DNA of 64,000 bases from assembly GCA_946414435.1 (NCBI GenBank), contig CAMKOM010000005.1, positions 99,886 through 163,885 on the forward strand, in the 5' to 3' direction. Each line of letters begins with the position of its first letter. The first letter of the stretch is position 1. Origin of the DNA: an uncultured Bacteroidota bacterium (GTDB lineage: Bacteria > Bacteroidota > Bacteroidia > Bacteroidales > SZUA-534). The position numbers and the translations under genes are program-made. This document shows, in pieces, positions 55,189 through 64,000 of this stretch. The notes beneath the pieces are model-generated. The model did not search any database. It was not told the DNA's origin and was given only the letters and a program-made list of their open reading frames with translations.

Positions 55189-55196
55189 CAAATATA
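55189..55196 (-). promoter_or_regulatory. candidate -7 box for purH
   Basis: TATATTTG on the minus strand, an exact TAnnTTTG match, 65 bases upstream of the purH ATG. No -33 element at the right distance. Confidence 0.4.
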
Positions 55197-55320
55197 TAAT
55201 TTTTGAAAGCCATTTAAGACAGTGATACCCGTATTTGTAAACAATATTTTAAACAAGAATCTGTCGTCTGCGGCTCGAATCGGTGAAAGATTGCAAATGC
55301 GCGATTTAAATTAGTTTTTC

Positions 55321-55351
55321 ATTGCCTTGTGGCAGCCGTCTCTTATCTTTG
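55321..55351 (+). promoter_or_regulatory. promoter of the UmuC-like gene, leaderless or nearly so
   Basis: ATTG at 55321-55324, 19 bases and TATCTTTG at 55344-55351, a good consensus match. The ATG at 55357 is only 5 bases after the -7 box, so transcription should begin at or within a base or two of the start codon. Confidence 0.6.
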
Positions 55352-55356
55352 CTACT

Positions 55357-56595
55357 ATGATTATACACATCGATTGCAATACGTTTTTTGCCAGCTGCGA
55401 AGTGGCTTTTCACCCCGAATTATACGGCAAGCCTGTTGTTGTTTCCAACAGCAACGAAGCTGGCGGCGGTGTGATTCTGGCACTAACTCCGGAAGCCAAG
55501 CGGCTGGGGCTAAAACGTGGCAATCCGGTTTTTCAGGTGCGAAAACTCATTCATGATAATGGGGTTATTATGTTCGACGTTGATCACGAAAAGTACAGAA
55601 ACACTTCGAAGCAAATCATGCAATCTGTTTTGGAACAAGATATAGTCCAGAATTTTGTGCAGTACAGCATCGATGAGTTTTTTGGCGAAATACCTGTCGA
55701 CGATGAGGTTGAGGTACGCCGTTACGTAAAAATGGTTAAAGACCTGATTGCTGACAAAACCGACATTCCCGTGAGTTGCGGATGCTCGCAGACATACACT
55801 TTGGCAAAAGTGGCCACATGGTATGCAAAACACTATGCCGGATATGGAGGCATATGTGTGCTGTCAGAGGCAAACCGTCAGAAGGCGCTTGCAGGGCTAC
55901 CCATCGGAGACGTGTGGGGTATTGGCCGAAAATTCTCCAAATTCCTTACAGCAAACAATATAGCAACAGCTCAGGATTTTGCGCAAATGCCAGAATCATA
56001 TGTTAGACATACAATGAAAACAGGCGGGTTACATACTTGGCAGGAATTGCATGGTGTACGTGCCATTGAGATTGAACGCGACGCCACACAAAAAAGCATG
56101 TCGCTGTCGCGAACTTTCGCCTATATGACTGACGACATTCAAAAGTTGCGAGAGATGATTTCATTGTTCGTGTCAAAGCTGGCACGTAAACTACGCGAAC
56201 AAGACAGTGTGTGCCAGACCGTGATGGTTTATATCCGTACCAACCGTCACCGTCCCGACCTCAAACAGAGAGCCGCCGACAATTCGCGCAAAATGTCAAC
56301 GCCCACGCAGGACACTCGCGTAATAATGGACATCGCCTTGCAATTGCTCGAAAGCATTTATATGCCTGGATTCATGTATAAGAAGATGGGCATTGTTCTC
56401 ACCGACATTACACATTCAAGCGCCGTGCAACTCGACCTTTTCAGCAACACTGATATCAATAAAAGCCGTATGTTGATGAAGGCTCTCGATGACATCAACA
56501 GCAAATATGGCGATGAAACCATCCACAGTGCATTAACCGCATCACGAAAAGAAAGAGAAATGGACGGTGATGGTTATGAAGATAGCGGTGAATAG
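55357..56595 (+). CDS. UmuC-like Y-family DNA polymerase
   Basis: 412 residues from the ATG at 55357; an upstream in-frame start at 55327 overlaps the promoter. Palm residues: MIIHIDCNTFFASCEVAF (metal Asp6) and VQYSIDEFFGEIP (Asp-Glu, about 108). The little-finger region follows, and the C-terminus has YKKMGIVLTDITHSSAVQLDLFS, the DUF4113-like tail typical of UmuC rather than DinB. It copies damaged DNA with low fidelity. No umuD-like gene is adjacent, unlike many bacteria. The next gene is an unknown protein 41 bases downstream. Confidence 0.9.
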   Translation: MIIHIDCNTFFASCEVAFHPELYGKPVVVSNSNEAGGGVILALTPEAKRLGLKRGNPVFQVRKLIHDNGVIMFDVDHEKYRNTSKQIMQSVLEQDIVQNFVQYSIDEFFGEIPVDDEVEVRRYVKMVKDLIADKTDIPVSCGCSQTYTLAKVATWYAKHYAGYGGICVLSEANRQKALAGLPIGDVWGIGRKFSKFLTANNIATAQDFAQMPESYVRHTMKTGGLHTWQELHGVRAIEIERDATQKSMSLSRTFAYMTDDIQKLREMISLFVSKLARKLREQDSVCQTVMVYIRTNRHRPDLKQRAADNSRKMSTPTQDTRVIMDIALQLLESIYMPGFMYKKMGIVLTDITHSSAVQLDLFSNTDINKSRMLMKALDDINSKYGDETIHSALTASRKEREMDGDGYEDSGE

Positions 56596-56636
56596 AAAAA
56601 TTTCTCAAAATCAATTGTAATGAATATCTTTCACAC

Positions 56637-57260
56637 ATGAATGAGCCGAAATTCGATACCACCTTTTTTGAGCGCTATGCGATGATAGCACTGCAGACTG
56701 TGCTAGGCGACAAATATGCGTATCTGGTCAACTCGGACCGTCCTGACTTACAGGATGTTGAGCACAGCCTGGGTGTTGAGGTTACACGATCTATGAAAGA
56801 AAACAGAACGGAAGCCGAAATGCTAGTGAATGAGCTGGCAGGTAAAGAAATTTTTTGTGTAAGTGAATCCGATTTGCGCGATATTGAACTTTATGGTTAT
56901 TCTTTCGGTTTGGATGACGGACAGTTTATGGGTGAACTCGAAAAACCATACTGGTCACTGGCGTTGCCATTGAAGCGTATCATCAAAAGCAAAGTTCACA
57001 AGGTGGCCGACGGGTTTTACGGGAATTTCAATCAATTTGAACTTTTCATCTTCACAAAAGACAACCTTACGCGCCACGAAGTACAGCTTACGGTTTACTT
57101 TATGACAGAACTTCAGGATGCCAATGCCATCCGCTACGCGAAACTGCATATTGCACAGACTGACAAACTCTATGTCTGCGACTTGAAGACGCAGACGGTT
57201 GAGGAACATCCCATTTATAAGGAGCAGTGCCGCATGTTCTACAAAAAGGCGGTGGAATAG
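56637..57260 (+). CDS. conserved-looking protein of unknown function
   Basis: 207 residues, no family named with confidence. Soluble, no signal. The N-terminal part has LVNSDRPDLQDVEHSLGVEV then T, a PD-x10-ExT arrangement (P36, D37, E48, T50) reminiscent of uncharacterised PD-(D/E)xK-fold proteins, but the expected Lys is not in place. The C-terminal half has alternating strands (FELFIFTKDNLTRHEVQLTV). It follows the UmuC-like gene by 41 bases on the same strand and may be cotranscribed, so a link to DNA repair is possible but unproven. Confidence 0.75.
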   Translation: MNEPKFDTTFFERYAMIALQTVLGDKYAYLVNSDRPDLQDVEHSLGVEVTRSMKENRTEAEMLVNELAGKEIFCVSESDLRDIELYGYSFGLDDGQFMGELEKPYWSLALPLKRIIKSKVHKVADGFYGNFNQFELFIFTKDNLTRHEVQLTVYFMTELQDANAIRYAKLHIAQTDKLYVCDLKTQTVEEHPIYKEQCRMFYKKAVE

Positions 57261-57290
57261 GAGGGTGGTCATCGGCATTGTTATTTCAAT

Positions 57291-57298
57291 TACCTTTG
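57291..57298 (+). promoter_or_regulatory. candidate -7 box for trmD
   Basis: TACCTTTG, an exact TAnnTTTG match, 22 bases before the trmD ATG. No TTG at the proper upstream distance. Confidence 0.4.
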
Positions 57299-57320
57299 CC
57301 GCAAACAAAACCGAACAGCT

Positions 57321-57998
57321 ATGCGCATCGACATCATCACTGTTGTTCCCGAACTACTCGACGGGCCGTTCAGCCAGAGTATCATCGGGCGGGCTCAAAA
57401 GAAGGGTATTGCCGAAATACACATTCACAACTTGCGCGACTACTCAACCGATAAGCACCGTCGGTGCGATGATTATGCTTTCAGTGGCAGTGCGGGCATG
57501 GTGATGACCATCCAACCAATTGAGGCCTGCATTGAGCATCTCAAAAGCGAACGGGAATATGATGAGATCATCTATACTTCACCCGACGGTGAGATGTTTA
57601 ACCAACCGATGGCCAACCAGATGTCGCAGTTGCAGAACATCATCATTCTTTGCGGGCACTACAAGGGTATCGACCAACGCGTGCGTGATCATTTGATTAC
57701 CAAAGAGATATCAATAGGCGATTATGTGCTTACCGGTGGGGAACTGGCGGCTGCCGTCATTGCTGATGCAGTCATTAGACTCATTCCGGGGGCTATCAGC
57801 GACGAAACGTCGGCATTGTCCGATTCGTTTCAGGATAATCTGCTTTCAGCGCCTGTATATACCCGGCCTGCCGACTATAAGGGTTGGAAGGTGCCAGAGG
57901 TGCTTTTGTCGGGCAATGAGAGGCTTATAGAGGACTGGAAGTATGACCAGGCTCTTGAACGCACCCGCCGTCTGCGCCCCGACTTGTTAAAAGACTAG
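57321..57998 (+). CDS. trmD: tRNA (guanine-N1)-methyltransferase
   Basis: 225 residues. Methylates G37 next to the anticodon, preventing frameshifts. The SPOUT trefoil knot is clear: [16 protein letters not shown], then [20 protein letters not shown] and [11 protein letters not shown], with [19 protein letters not shown] in the C-terminal half. Slightly short but complete. It has its own -7 box and is not with rpsP/rimM/rplS, as usual in this phylum. Confidence 0.96.
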   Translation: MRIDIITVVPELLDGPFSQSIIGRAQKKGIAEIHIHNLRDYSTDKHRRCDDYAFSGSAGMVMTIQPIEACIEHLKSEREYDEIIYTSPDGEMFNQPMANQMSQLQNIIILCGHYKGIDQRVRDHLITKEISIGDYVLTGGELAAAVIADAVIRLIPGAISDETSALSDSFQDNLLSAPVYTRPADYKGWKVPEVLLSGNERLIEDWKYDQALERTRRLRPDLLKD

Positions 57999-58088
57999 TC
58001 GGTAGTTGGTGGCAAACACCATGTGTTTTATTCAGCAGGTATCAGCCACCACACCAATCGACTTGGGTTTCTGTTATTTGAAATACCG

Positions 58089-60662
58089 TTAGAATACCAT
58101 CACCCGTTTGGTCACGTTGCCAGTTTTGACAATGTAAACACCAGGGGCATTTACATTTATTTCCGCGTGGACGCGGCACGCCACGTCCCTACAAATTAAT
58201 TTGCCCATCGCATCGTAAACACGTATATCCTCTGCGGCGTTTTCAACTACAATGATGTTGTTGTAGGCGTAGATGCTCACTGCGTTGGCGGCTTCGTCTG
58301 GAACAGCAGTGGCTTTTTCAGGCAGTTTTGTGCCTTCGGCCACTTTTGTGTCCGTTGCGCCGCAGCCACGCTCACAGATGGCGGTTTTGGTGCCATCGGC
58401 GGTTGTAGTGGCATCGTTGTTATAGGTGTATTTCTCAAACTTGTGACCTAATGCGGCAACCTCAGTTTGTGCCACAATCACCGCGTTGCAGGTTGAGCAG
58501 TGCTTGCCTTCGGTTTTGCCAGTTGTGGTACAAGTGGCCGCAACGGCTGCATCCACTATCTCGGTGTGACCAAGTGCCGCAACTTCCTCTTGCGCAACTA
58601 AAACAGCTTCGCATACAGAGCAATGCTTGCCTTCGGTTTTGCCGGCAGTTGTGCAAGTGGCTGCAATGGCGGCATCCACAACTTCAGTGTGGCCGTTTGC
58701 TGCAACGGTATCTGAATAATATGTATACTCACAAACCGAGCAAGTATGGGTTGTGTAGCCAACCTCGGTGCAGGTTGGGGTAGTAATAGTGGTGCTGTAA
58801 CTATGGCCGTTGGCCGGGGCATCCACAACATCTTTAGTTTGCGTTGCAAACAACTCGTTTTCAAATGCTGCAGTATAAGTGGTGGTTCCCATTTCCTCGC
58901 AGGTTGGTGCAATGGTTTCCTCGCTTGTTATTGTGGCGTCTTCTGTAGCAATATGGTTTTCATTGCGTTGACAAATAGTTGTTGCCTTGCAAGTGCTACC
59001 ATTATCTGCCCATTCGTACGTTGGTGTGCCGTAACTGTGTCCCATGGCGGGTATTACAAGAGTCTCTCTGTGTAATTCTTTGTTACAAACTGAGCAGTAA
59101 ACCACCGAATCTTGTGAGCCCGAAGTAGTGCAAGTTGCAGGATTAATGTTTTCAAATTTATAGGCTTCAGTATGCGTTTCAAATATTGCCGTAAAAGATC
59201 TACTTTCAGTTACATTGATTGTACGTGGATTAACAGTTTCTTCATCGTTCCATTTTATAAATGAATGCACACTATTTGCCGTTGCGGTAATTGTGGCCGT
59301 ACCGTTTGTTGTTGTTGCCAAATACCATAGAGAGCAGCCATCGCCTTTAACCGCATAGTTTGTTCCATCAATTGTTACGGATCCATTGTTTGCTTCTGCT
59401 CTCACCACTTTGCATCCCCATTTTACAGGTCTGTTGCTATTCCAATTAGCGGGCCAGTTAGATGGTTTAGCCGATTCTTCACATTCACAATACAATGTGG
59501 ATTTGCTGCAATTTGAGAACACAGAGCTGCCGATACTTGTAACCGAGTTTGGAATGGCGACAGAAGTTAGGCCTTCGCAACCATAGAACGCATAGTTGCC
59601 GATGCTTGTAACCGAATTACCGATGGTGACTGATGTCAGTCCGCTGCAATTATAGAATGCATATTCACCAATACTTGTAACCGATTCTGGGATGGTTACT
59701 GAAGTTAGGCTACTGCAATTACCGAATGTGTCTTTGCCGATGCTTGTAACCGAATTACCGATGGTGACTGATGTCAGTCTGCTGCATTTATAGAATGCAT
59801 ATTCACCAATACTTGTAACCGATTCTGGGATGGTTACTGAAGTTAGGCTACTGCAATAAGAGAATGCATCGTCACCTATGGTTGTAACTGAATTGGAAAT
59901 GGTAATGGATGTAAGACCGCTGCAACCATAAAAAGCGTGGTAACCAATTCTTGTAACCGATTCGGGAATGGTGTATGTTGTTTCTGTTTTTCCTATAGGA
60001 TAGCATACGATAGTTGTTTTGTCTTTATTGAACAGGACACCATTTTCGGATGTATATGCCGAATTAGCACTTACCACATTTATTTCTGTCAATATACTAC
60101 AACCTTCGAACGCAGAGTTGTCGATGTTTGTGACTAAATTGCCGATGGTGACAGATGTCAGTCCTCTGCAACCTTGGAACGCTCTTTCGCCAATGCTTGT
60201 AACCGAATTTGAAATGTTAACCGTTGTCAGTCCACTACAGCCAGTAAACGCATAGGGTTCAATGCTTGTAACCCATTCAGGTATGGTTATTGAAGTTAGA
60301 AAACCACACCCTGAGAATGCCAAACTGCCTATGGTTGTAATAGTTCGAGGAATACTTACAGAACGCACATCACTGCAGGCGGTAAATGTGTTGCCACCAA
60401 TACTTGTAACATAATATGTCTTTTCGCCATCGGTTACAGTCTCAGGAATAATCACATCACCGGTTGGTTTGGTACAATTTTTATAGGAGTTACCAGGATC
60501 TTCATACGGATATGTTGTTTTAACTGTATTATCACCTGTGATTTTGTAATAGAGTGTATTTCCTTCATAGTATGCAGAAAAGCTATATATATAAGTTCCA
60601 TATTGCCCCCACGCTTGAGTGGTAAATGCAACTGTTGCCAAAATGATAAATAATCTTTTCAT
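58089..60662 (-). CDS. BspA-like LRR surface protein with T9SS sorting domain
   Basis: 857 residues. Signal peptide MKKLFIILATVAFTTQAWGQ. Residues ~85-400 are LRR_5 repeats of 23 residues ([20 protein letters not shown]). An InlB-like domain follows (~430-490: [18 protein letters not shown]), then about five Cys modules of the type [16 protein letters not shown] (~500-770) and a sorting domain ending [15 protein letters not shown]. The sorting domain contains [13 protein letters not shown], encoded by the genome's intergenic palindrome (58170-58187). BspA-like proteins bind host proteins and other bacteria. It starts 29 bases after its larger paralogue, which lies upstream. Confidence 0.92.
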   Translation of the reverse strand: MKRLFIILATVAFTTQAWGQYGTYIYSFSAYYEGNTLYYKITGDNTVKTTYPYEDPGNSYKNCTKPTGDVIIPETVTDGEKTYYVTSIGGNTFTACSDVRSVSIPRTITTIGSLAFSGCGFLTSITIPEWVTSIEPYAFTGCSGLTTVNISNSVTSIGERAFQGCRGLTSVTIGNLVTNIDNSAFEGCSILTEINVVSANSAYTSENGVLFNKDKTTIVCYPIGKTETTYTIPESVTRIGYHAFYGCSGLTSITISNSVTTIGDDAFSYCSSLTSVTIPESVTSIGEYAFYKCSRLTSVTIGNSVTSIGKDTFGNCSSLTSVTIPESVTSIGEYAFYNCSGLTSVTIGNSVTSIGNYAFYGCEGLTSVAIPNSVTSIGSSVFSNCSKSTLYCECEESAKPSNWPANWNSNRPVKWGCKVVRAEANNGSVTIDGTNYAVKGDGCSLWYLATTTNGTATITATANSVHSFIKWNDEETVNPRTINVTESRSFTAIFETHTEAYKFENINPATCTTSGSQDSVVYCSVCNKELHRETLVIPAMGHSYGTPTYEWADNGSTCKATTICQRNENHIATEDATITSEETIAPTCEEMGTTTYTAAFENELFATQTKDVVDAPANGHSYSTTITTPTCTEVGYTTHTCSVCEYTYYSDTVAANGHTEVVDAAIAATCTTAGKTEGKHCSVCEAVLVAQEEVAALGHTEIVDAAVAATCTTTGKTEGKHCSTCNAVIVAQTEVAALGHKFEKYTYNNDATTTADGTKTAICERGCGATDTKVAEGTKLPEKATAVPDEAANAVSIYAYNNIIVVENAAEDIRVYDAMGKLICRDVACRVHAEINVNAPGVYIVKTGNVTKRVMVF
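58170..58187. repeat. palindromic intergenic element inside a coding sequence
   Basis: GACGCGGC-AC-GCCACGTC, the same palindrome as in the spacers at 16486 and 30525, including the following CCCTACA. Here it is read in frame as RDVACRV within the sorting domain. Confidence 0.75.
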
Positions 60663-60691
60663 AATCTGTTATTTATATTATTCATAAAATT

Positions 60692-63600
60692 TTATTCAAC
60701 ATAAACCCGTTTGGCCACGTTACCGGTTTTGACAATGTAAACACCAGGGGCGTTTACATTTATTTCCGCGCGGATACGGCACGCCACATCCCTACATATC
60801 AATTGCCCCATTGCATCGTAAACGCTGATTTCTTCTGTGGCGTTTTCAACTACAATGATGTTGTTGAGGGCGTAGATGTTCACTGCGTTGGCGGCTTCGT
60901 CTGAAACAGCAGTGGCTTTTTCAGGCAGTTTTGTGCCTTCGGCCACTTTTGTGTCCGTTGCGCCGCAGCCGCGCTCACATTTGGCCGTTTCAGTACCATC
61001 GGCGTCGGTGGTGGCGTCGTTGTTATAGGCGTAGGTTTTAAACTCGTGGCCTAGGGCCGCAACCACTTCTTGCGCCACAAGCACCTCGTTGCAAACCGAG
61101 CAGTGTTTGCCCTCGGTCTTGCCGGCCGTGGTACAGGTGGCTGCCACGGCGGCATCCACAACTTCGGTATGGCCAAGTGCAGCCACATCCTCTTGCGCAA
61201 CCAAAACAGCTTCGCATATAGAGCAATGCTTGCCTTCGGTTTTACCAGCGGTGGTACAAGTTGCTGCAACAGCTACATCTATAACCTCGGTATGTCCGTT
61301 TGCTGCAACAGTATCTGAGTAATATGTATGCTCGCAAACCGAGCAAACATGGGTTGTGTAGCCAATCTCGGTGCAGGTTGGGGCGGTAATGGTTGTGCTG
61401 TAGCTGTGGCCAGTGGCCGGGGCAACCACAACAACTTTTGTCTGTGTTGTAAACGGCTCATTTTCAAATGTCGCTGTGTGGGTGATTGTACCTTCTTCCT
61501 CGCATGTGGCAGCTGTTGTTACCGCGCTTGTTATTGTTGCAGCTTCAGTTACTACGTGGTTCTCATCACGTTGGCAAATTGTTGTTGCCGTGCAAGCACT
61601 GCCGTCTTCAGCCCAAACGTAGGTTGGCGTGCCGTAGTTGTGCTGCAAAGCAGGAATATCTACAACATCTTTTGTCTGTGTTGTGAACTTGCTGTTAGTG
61701 AATGCTGCAGTGTAAGTTGTTGTGCCTTCTCCTTCGCAAGTTGCAGCTGTTGTTACCGCGCTTGTTATTGTTGCGGCTTCAGTTACTACGTGGTTCTCAT
61801 CACGTTGGCAAACTGTTGTTGCCGTGCAAGCACTGCCGTCTTCAGCCCAAACGTAAGTTGGAGTGCCGTAATTGTGGCCAAGTGCAGGAGTTGTAGTTTG
61901 CGCTACAAGAACTGCATGGCAAACCGAACAGTGCTTACCTTCGGTTTTCCCTGTGGTGGTGCAAGTTGCTGCCACTGCTGCATCTGGGGCTTCGGTATGA
62001 GCTTCAAATATTGCTGTATAAGATATACTTTCATTTACATTTATTGTACGGGGATTCGCAGTTTCTTCATCGTTCCATTTAATAAATGAATGCACACTAT
62101 TTGCCTTTGCGGTAATTGTGGCTGTACCGTTTGTAGTTGTTGCCAAATACCATAAAGAGCAATCATCGCCTTTAACCGCATAGTTTGTTCCGACAATTGT
62201 TACGACTCCGTTGTTTGCTTTCGCTCTCACTACTTTGCATCCCCATTTTACAGGTCTGTTGTTGTTCCAATTAGCAAGCCAGTTAGATGGTTTAGCCGAT
62301 TCTTCACATTCACAATAAAAGGTGGACTTGCTGCACCTAGAGAACGCATCGCTGCCAATGCTTGTAACAGAAATGGGAATGGTGACTGTTGTCAGGTAGC
62401 TGCAATCACGAAACGCACTGCTGCCTATACTTGTAACAGAATTTGGAATGTTAACGTGTGCTAAATCGCAACTAGCGAACGCACCGCTGCCAATGCTTGT
62501 AACAGAATTGCCAATGGTGACTGACTTCAGATGTCTACAATCTATAAACGCACTGCTACCTATACTTGTAACAGAATTTGGAATGTTAACGTGATCTAAA
62601 TCGCAACCGGCGAACGCGCTGTTGCCAATACTTGTAACTGAATTGGGAATAGTGGCTGTTCTTAGATTGTGGCAACTAGCGAACGCATAGCTGCCAATGC
62701 TTGTAACTGAATTTGGAATGGAGACAGATGTCAGTCCGCTGCAATTATAAAACGCAGAGCCACCAATGCATGTAACAGAATTCGGAATTGTGACTGATGT
62801 CAGTTTGTCGCAACCATAGAACGCTCTATTTGCAATAAAAATACAGCTGCTGTTTATCTCACAAGTTGTTATATTTATTGATTTTGATTTTATTAATACT
62901 AAAAATGGATTATCAGTGTTGCCAATGTATATTGCGTTGTCGCATTCGCTGAGCAAATTGTTGCACCCATAGAACGCATCAGTTTCGATGCTTGTAATCG
63001 AATTTGGAATGGAGACAGATGTAAGTTTGCTGCAACCATAAAACGCAGAGCTGCCAATGCTTGTAACCGAATTTGGAATAGTATATGTTGTTCCTGTTTT
63101 ACCAGCGGGGTAACAAATCAGATTATCTTTTGCCTTATTGAACAATACACCATTTTCAGATGTATATTTTGTGTTATCGCTTTCTACAATTAGATCTGTC
63201 AATTTGCTGCAATCTATAAACACAGCGCTGCCGATGCTTGTAACTGAATTAGGAATGGTGATTGATGTCAGACCGCTGCAATTTTGGAATGCATAGTTGC
63301 CAATGGTTTTAACCGAATTGGGAATGGAGACAGATGTAAGTCCGCTGCAACCATAGAACGCATAGTCACTAATGCTTGTAACCGAACTAGGAATGGTATA
63401 TGTTGTTCCGGTTTTATCTTCTGGATAGCACATGATAGTTGTCTTTTCTTTATTAAATAATGCACCATCTTGGGATGCATATTTTGTGTTGTCATTTTCT
63501 ACATTTATATCTGTCAATTTGCTGCAACCGATAAACACAGAGCGGCCAATGCTGGTAACCGAATTCGGAATGGTGACCGATGTCAGACCGCTGCATTTTT

Positions 63601-64000
63601 GGAATGCATTTTGGCCGATACTTGTAACCGACTCGGGAATAGTAATTGATGTCAGTCCGCTACAACCAGAGAACGCATAGTCGCCGATGCTTGTTACTGA
63701 TTCGGGGATGGTGACTGATGTCAGTCCACTGCAACCAGAGAACACAGAGCTGCCAATGCTGGTAACCGAATTCGGAATGGTGACCGATGTCAGTCCGTTG
63801 CAACCAGAGAACGCAGAACTGCCAATACTTGTTACTGATTCGGGGATGGTGACTGATGTCAGTCCACTGCAACCAGAGAACGCATAGTCGCCGATGCTTG
63901 TTACTGATTCGGGGATGGTGACTGATGTCAGTCCACTGCAACCAGAGAACACAGAGCTGCCAATGCTGGTAACCGAATTCGGAATGGTGACCGATGTCAG
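60692..64000 (-). CDS. BspA-like LRR surface protein, 5' end outside the window
   Basis: At least 1102 codons; the frame is open to the window edge and no signal peptide is visible, so the GTG at 63952 is not the start. About 28 LRR_5 repeats of 23 residues fill roughly the first 640 visible residues, then an InlB-like domain, six Cys or TxTYTAAF modules and a sorting domain ending [15 protein letters not shown]. It also carries the palindrome-derived [14 protein letters not shown] paralogue of the 857-residue protein directly downstream; the shared C-terminal halves point to a gene duplication. Extracellular adhesin-like by family. Confidence 0.9.
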   Translation of the reverse strand: MTSVTIPNSVTSIGSSVFSGCSGLTSVTIPESVTSIGDYAFSGCSGLTSVTIPESVTSIGSSAFSGCNGLTSVTIPNSVTSIGSSVFSGCSGLTSVTIPESVTSIGDYAFSGCSGLTSITIPESVTSIGQNAFQKCSGLTSVTIPNSVTSIGRSVFIGCSKLTDINVENDNTKYASQDGALFNKEKTTIMCYPEDKTGTTYTIPSSVTSISDYAFYGCSGLTSVSIPNSVKTIGNYAFQNCSGLTSITIPNSVTSIGSAVFIDCSKLTDLIVESDNTKYTSENGVLFNKAKDNLICYPAGKTGTTYTIPNSVTSIGSSAFYGCSKLTSVSIPNSITSIETDAFYGCNNLLSECDNAIYIGNTDNPFLVLIKSKSINITTCEINSSCIFIANRAFYGCDKLTSVTIPNSVTCIGGSAFYNCSGLTSVSIPNSVTSIGSYAFASCHNLRTATIPNSVTSIGNSAFAGCDLDHVNIPNSVTSIGSSAFIDCRHLKSVTIGNSVTSIGSGAFASCDLAHVNIPNSVTSIGSSAFRDCSYLTTVTIPISVTSIGSDAFSRCSKSTFYCECEESAKPSNWLANWNNNRPVKWGCKVVRAKANNGVVTIVGTNYAVKGDDCSLWYLATTTNGTATITAKANSVHSFIKWNDEETANPRTINVNESISYTAIFEAHTEAPDAAVAATCTTTGKTEGKHCSVCHAVLVAQTTTPALGHNYGTPTYVWAEDGSACTATTVCQRDENHVVTEAATITSAVTTAATCEGEGTTTYTAAFTNSKFTTQTKDVVDIPALQHNYGTPTYVWAEDGSACTATTICQRDENHVVTEAATITSAVTTAATCEEEGTITHTATFENEPFTTQTKVVVVAPATGHSYSTTITAPTCTEIGYTTHVCSVCEHTYYSDTVAANGHTEVIDVAVAATCTTAGKTEGKHCSICEAVLVAQEDVAALGHTEVVDAAVAATCTTAGKTEGKHCSVCNEVLVAQEVVAALGHEFKTYAYNNDATTDADGTETAKCERGCGATDTKVAEGTKLPEKATAVSDEAANAVNIYALNNIIVVENATEEISVYDAMGQLICRDVACRIRAEINVNAPGVYIVKTGNVAKRVYVE
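60773..60790. repeat. degenerate palindromic element inside the second BspA-like gene
   Basis: GATACGGC-AC-GCCACATC with following CCCTACA, the same position in the sorting domain as 58170-58187 but with two substitutions that weaken the stem. Confidence 0.65.
63663..64000 (-). repeat. 207-bp near-identical tandem repeats within the LRR gene
   Basis: Bases 63663-63793 and 63870-64000 are identical as read (131 bases, cut by the window edge). The 207-base period is three 69-base LRR units, pointing to recent duplication or gene conversion. Confidence 0.85.

Noticed and set aside
57999..58088. Possible terminator after trmD
   Set aside because: GGTGGC/CACC-type pairing is patchy and has no T run; not supportable.
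62300..64000. Regular repeats that might be a CRISPR array
   Set aside because: The 69-base period is coding LRR repeats with drifting sequence and no unique spacers.

Overview
The window is a 64 kb stretch of a Bacteroidales-type genome. The evidence is: TTTG-N19-21-TAnnTTTG promoters, secreted proteins with type IX (T9SS) C-terminal sorting domains, BspA-like and internalin-like leucine-rich repeat (LRR) proteins, a GH10 xylanase with an inserted carbohydrate-binding module, and neighbourhoods usual in the phylum (purH-mreBCD-mrdA-rodA, dxr-rseP, gmd-fcl). Dense coding, six secreted or surface repeat proteins and a lipoprotein xylanase suggest a host-associated or gut-like lifestyle; the species cannot be told from the sequence.

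Layout. 1-6.6 kb: 5' end of a DUF151 nuclease gene, ribosomal proteins L21 and L27, seryl-tRNA synthetase, tRNA-Ala(CGC), a wrecked HsdR-N-like gene, a CNNM/HlyC-type membrane protein and a SurA/PpiD-type foldase. 6.7-12.8 kb: a nucleotide-sugar and glycan cluster (gmd, a GxxExxY cassette with inverted repeats, fcl, ugd, UDP-glucuronate epimerase, glycosyltransferase). 13-18.6 kb: three aminoacyl-tRNA synthetases (metG, cysS, glnS). 18.7-27.6 kb: a small basic protein, a His-rich lipoprotein and a 2665-residue secreted protein with about 129 cysteines in its first 600 residues. 28-29.5 kb: a membrane-bound LytTR regulator with a LiaF-like partner. 29.8-37.8 kb: O-methyltransferase, rseP, dxr, M23 peptidase, M1 aminopeptidase and dnaG, all on the minus strand. 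38-43.3 kb: holA, an AddA-like helicase-nuclease and panC. 43.4-47.7 kb: GH10 xylanase, a decayed partial copy of prfB, a T9SS-sorted protein and prfB. 47.8-55.1 kb: the cell-shape cluster and purH. 55.3-58 kb: a UmuC-like polymerase, an unknown protein and trmD. 58-64 kb: two tandem BspA-like LRR genes, the second running off the window.

Three layers of structure stand out. First, the giant cysteine-rich LRR protein lies next to a His-rich lipoprotein gene and downstream of a LytTR/LiaF-like regulatory pair, and shares CxxC modules and an InlB-like domain with the two BspA-like proteins. Second, many spacers between co-directional genes are built from the same parts in the same order: a TTAGGA-type array after the stop codon, a GACG..CGTC palindrome, often a GTAGTCTGTTGTC array, then a GATTAAAC-type leader touching the next start codon. 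The same palindrome is read in frame inside the sorting domains of both BspA-like proteins. Third, there are traces of gene movement and decay: the GxxExxY cassette, the HsdR-N remnant and the prfB fragment.
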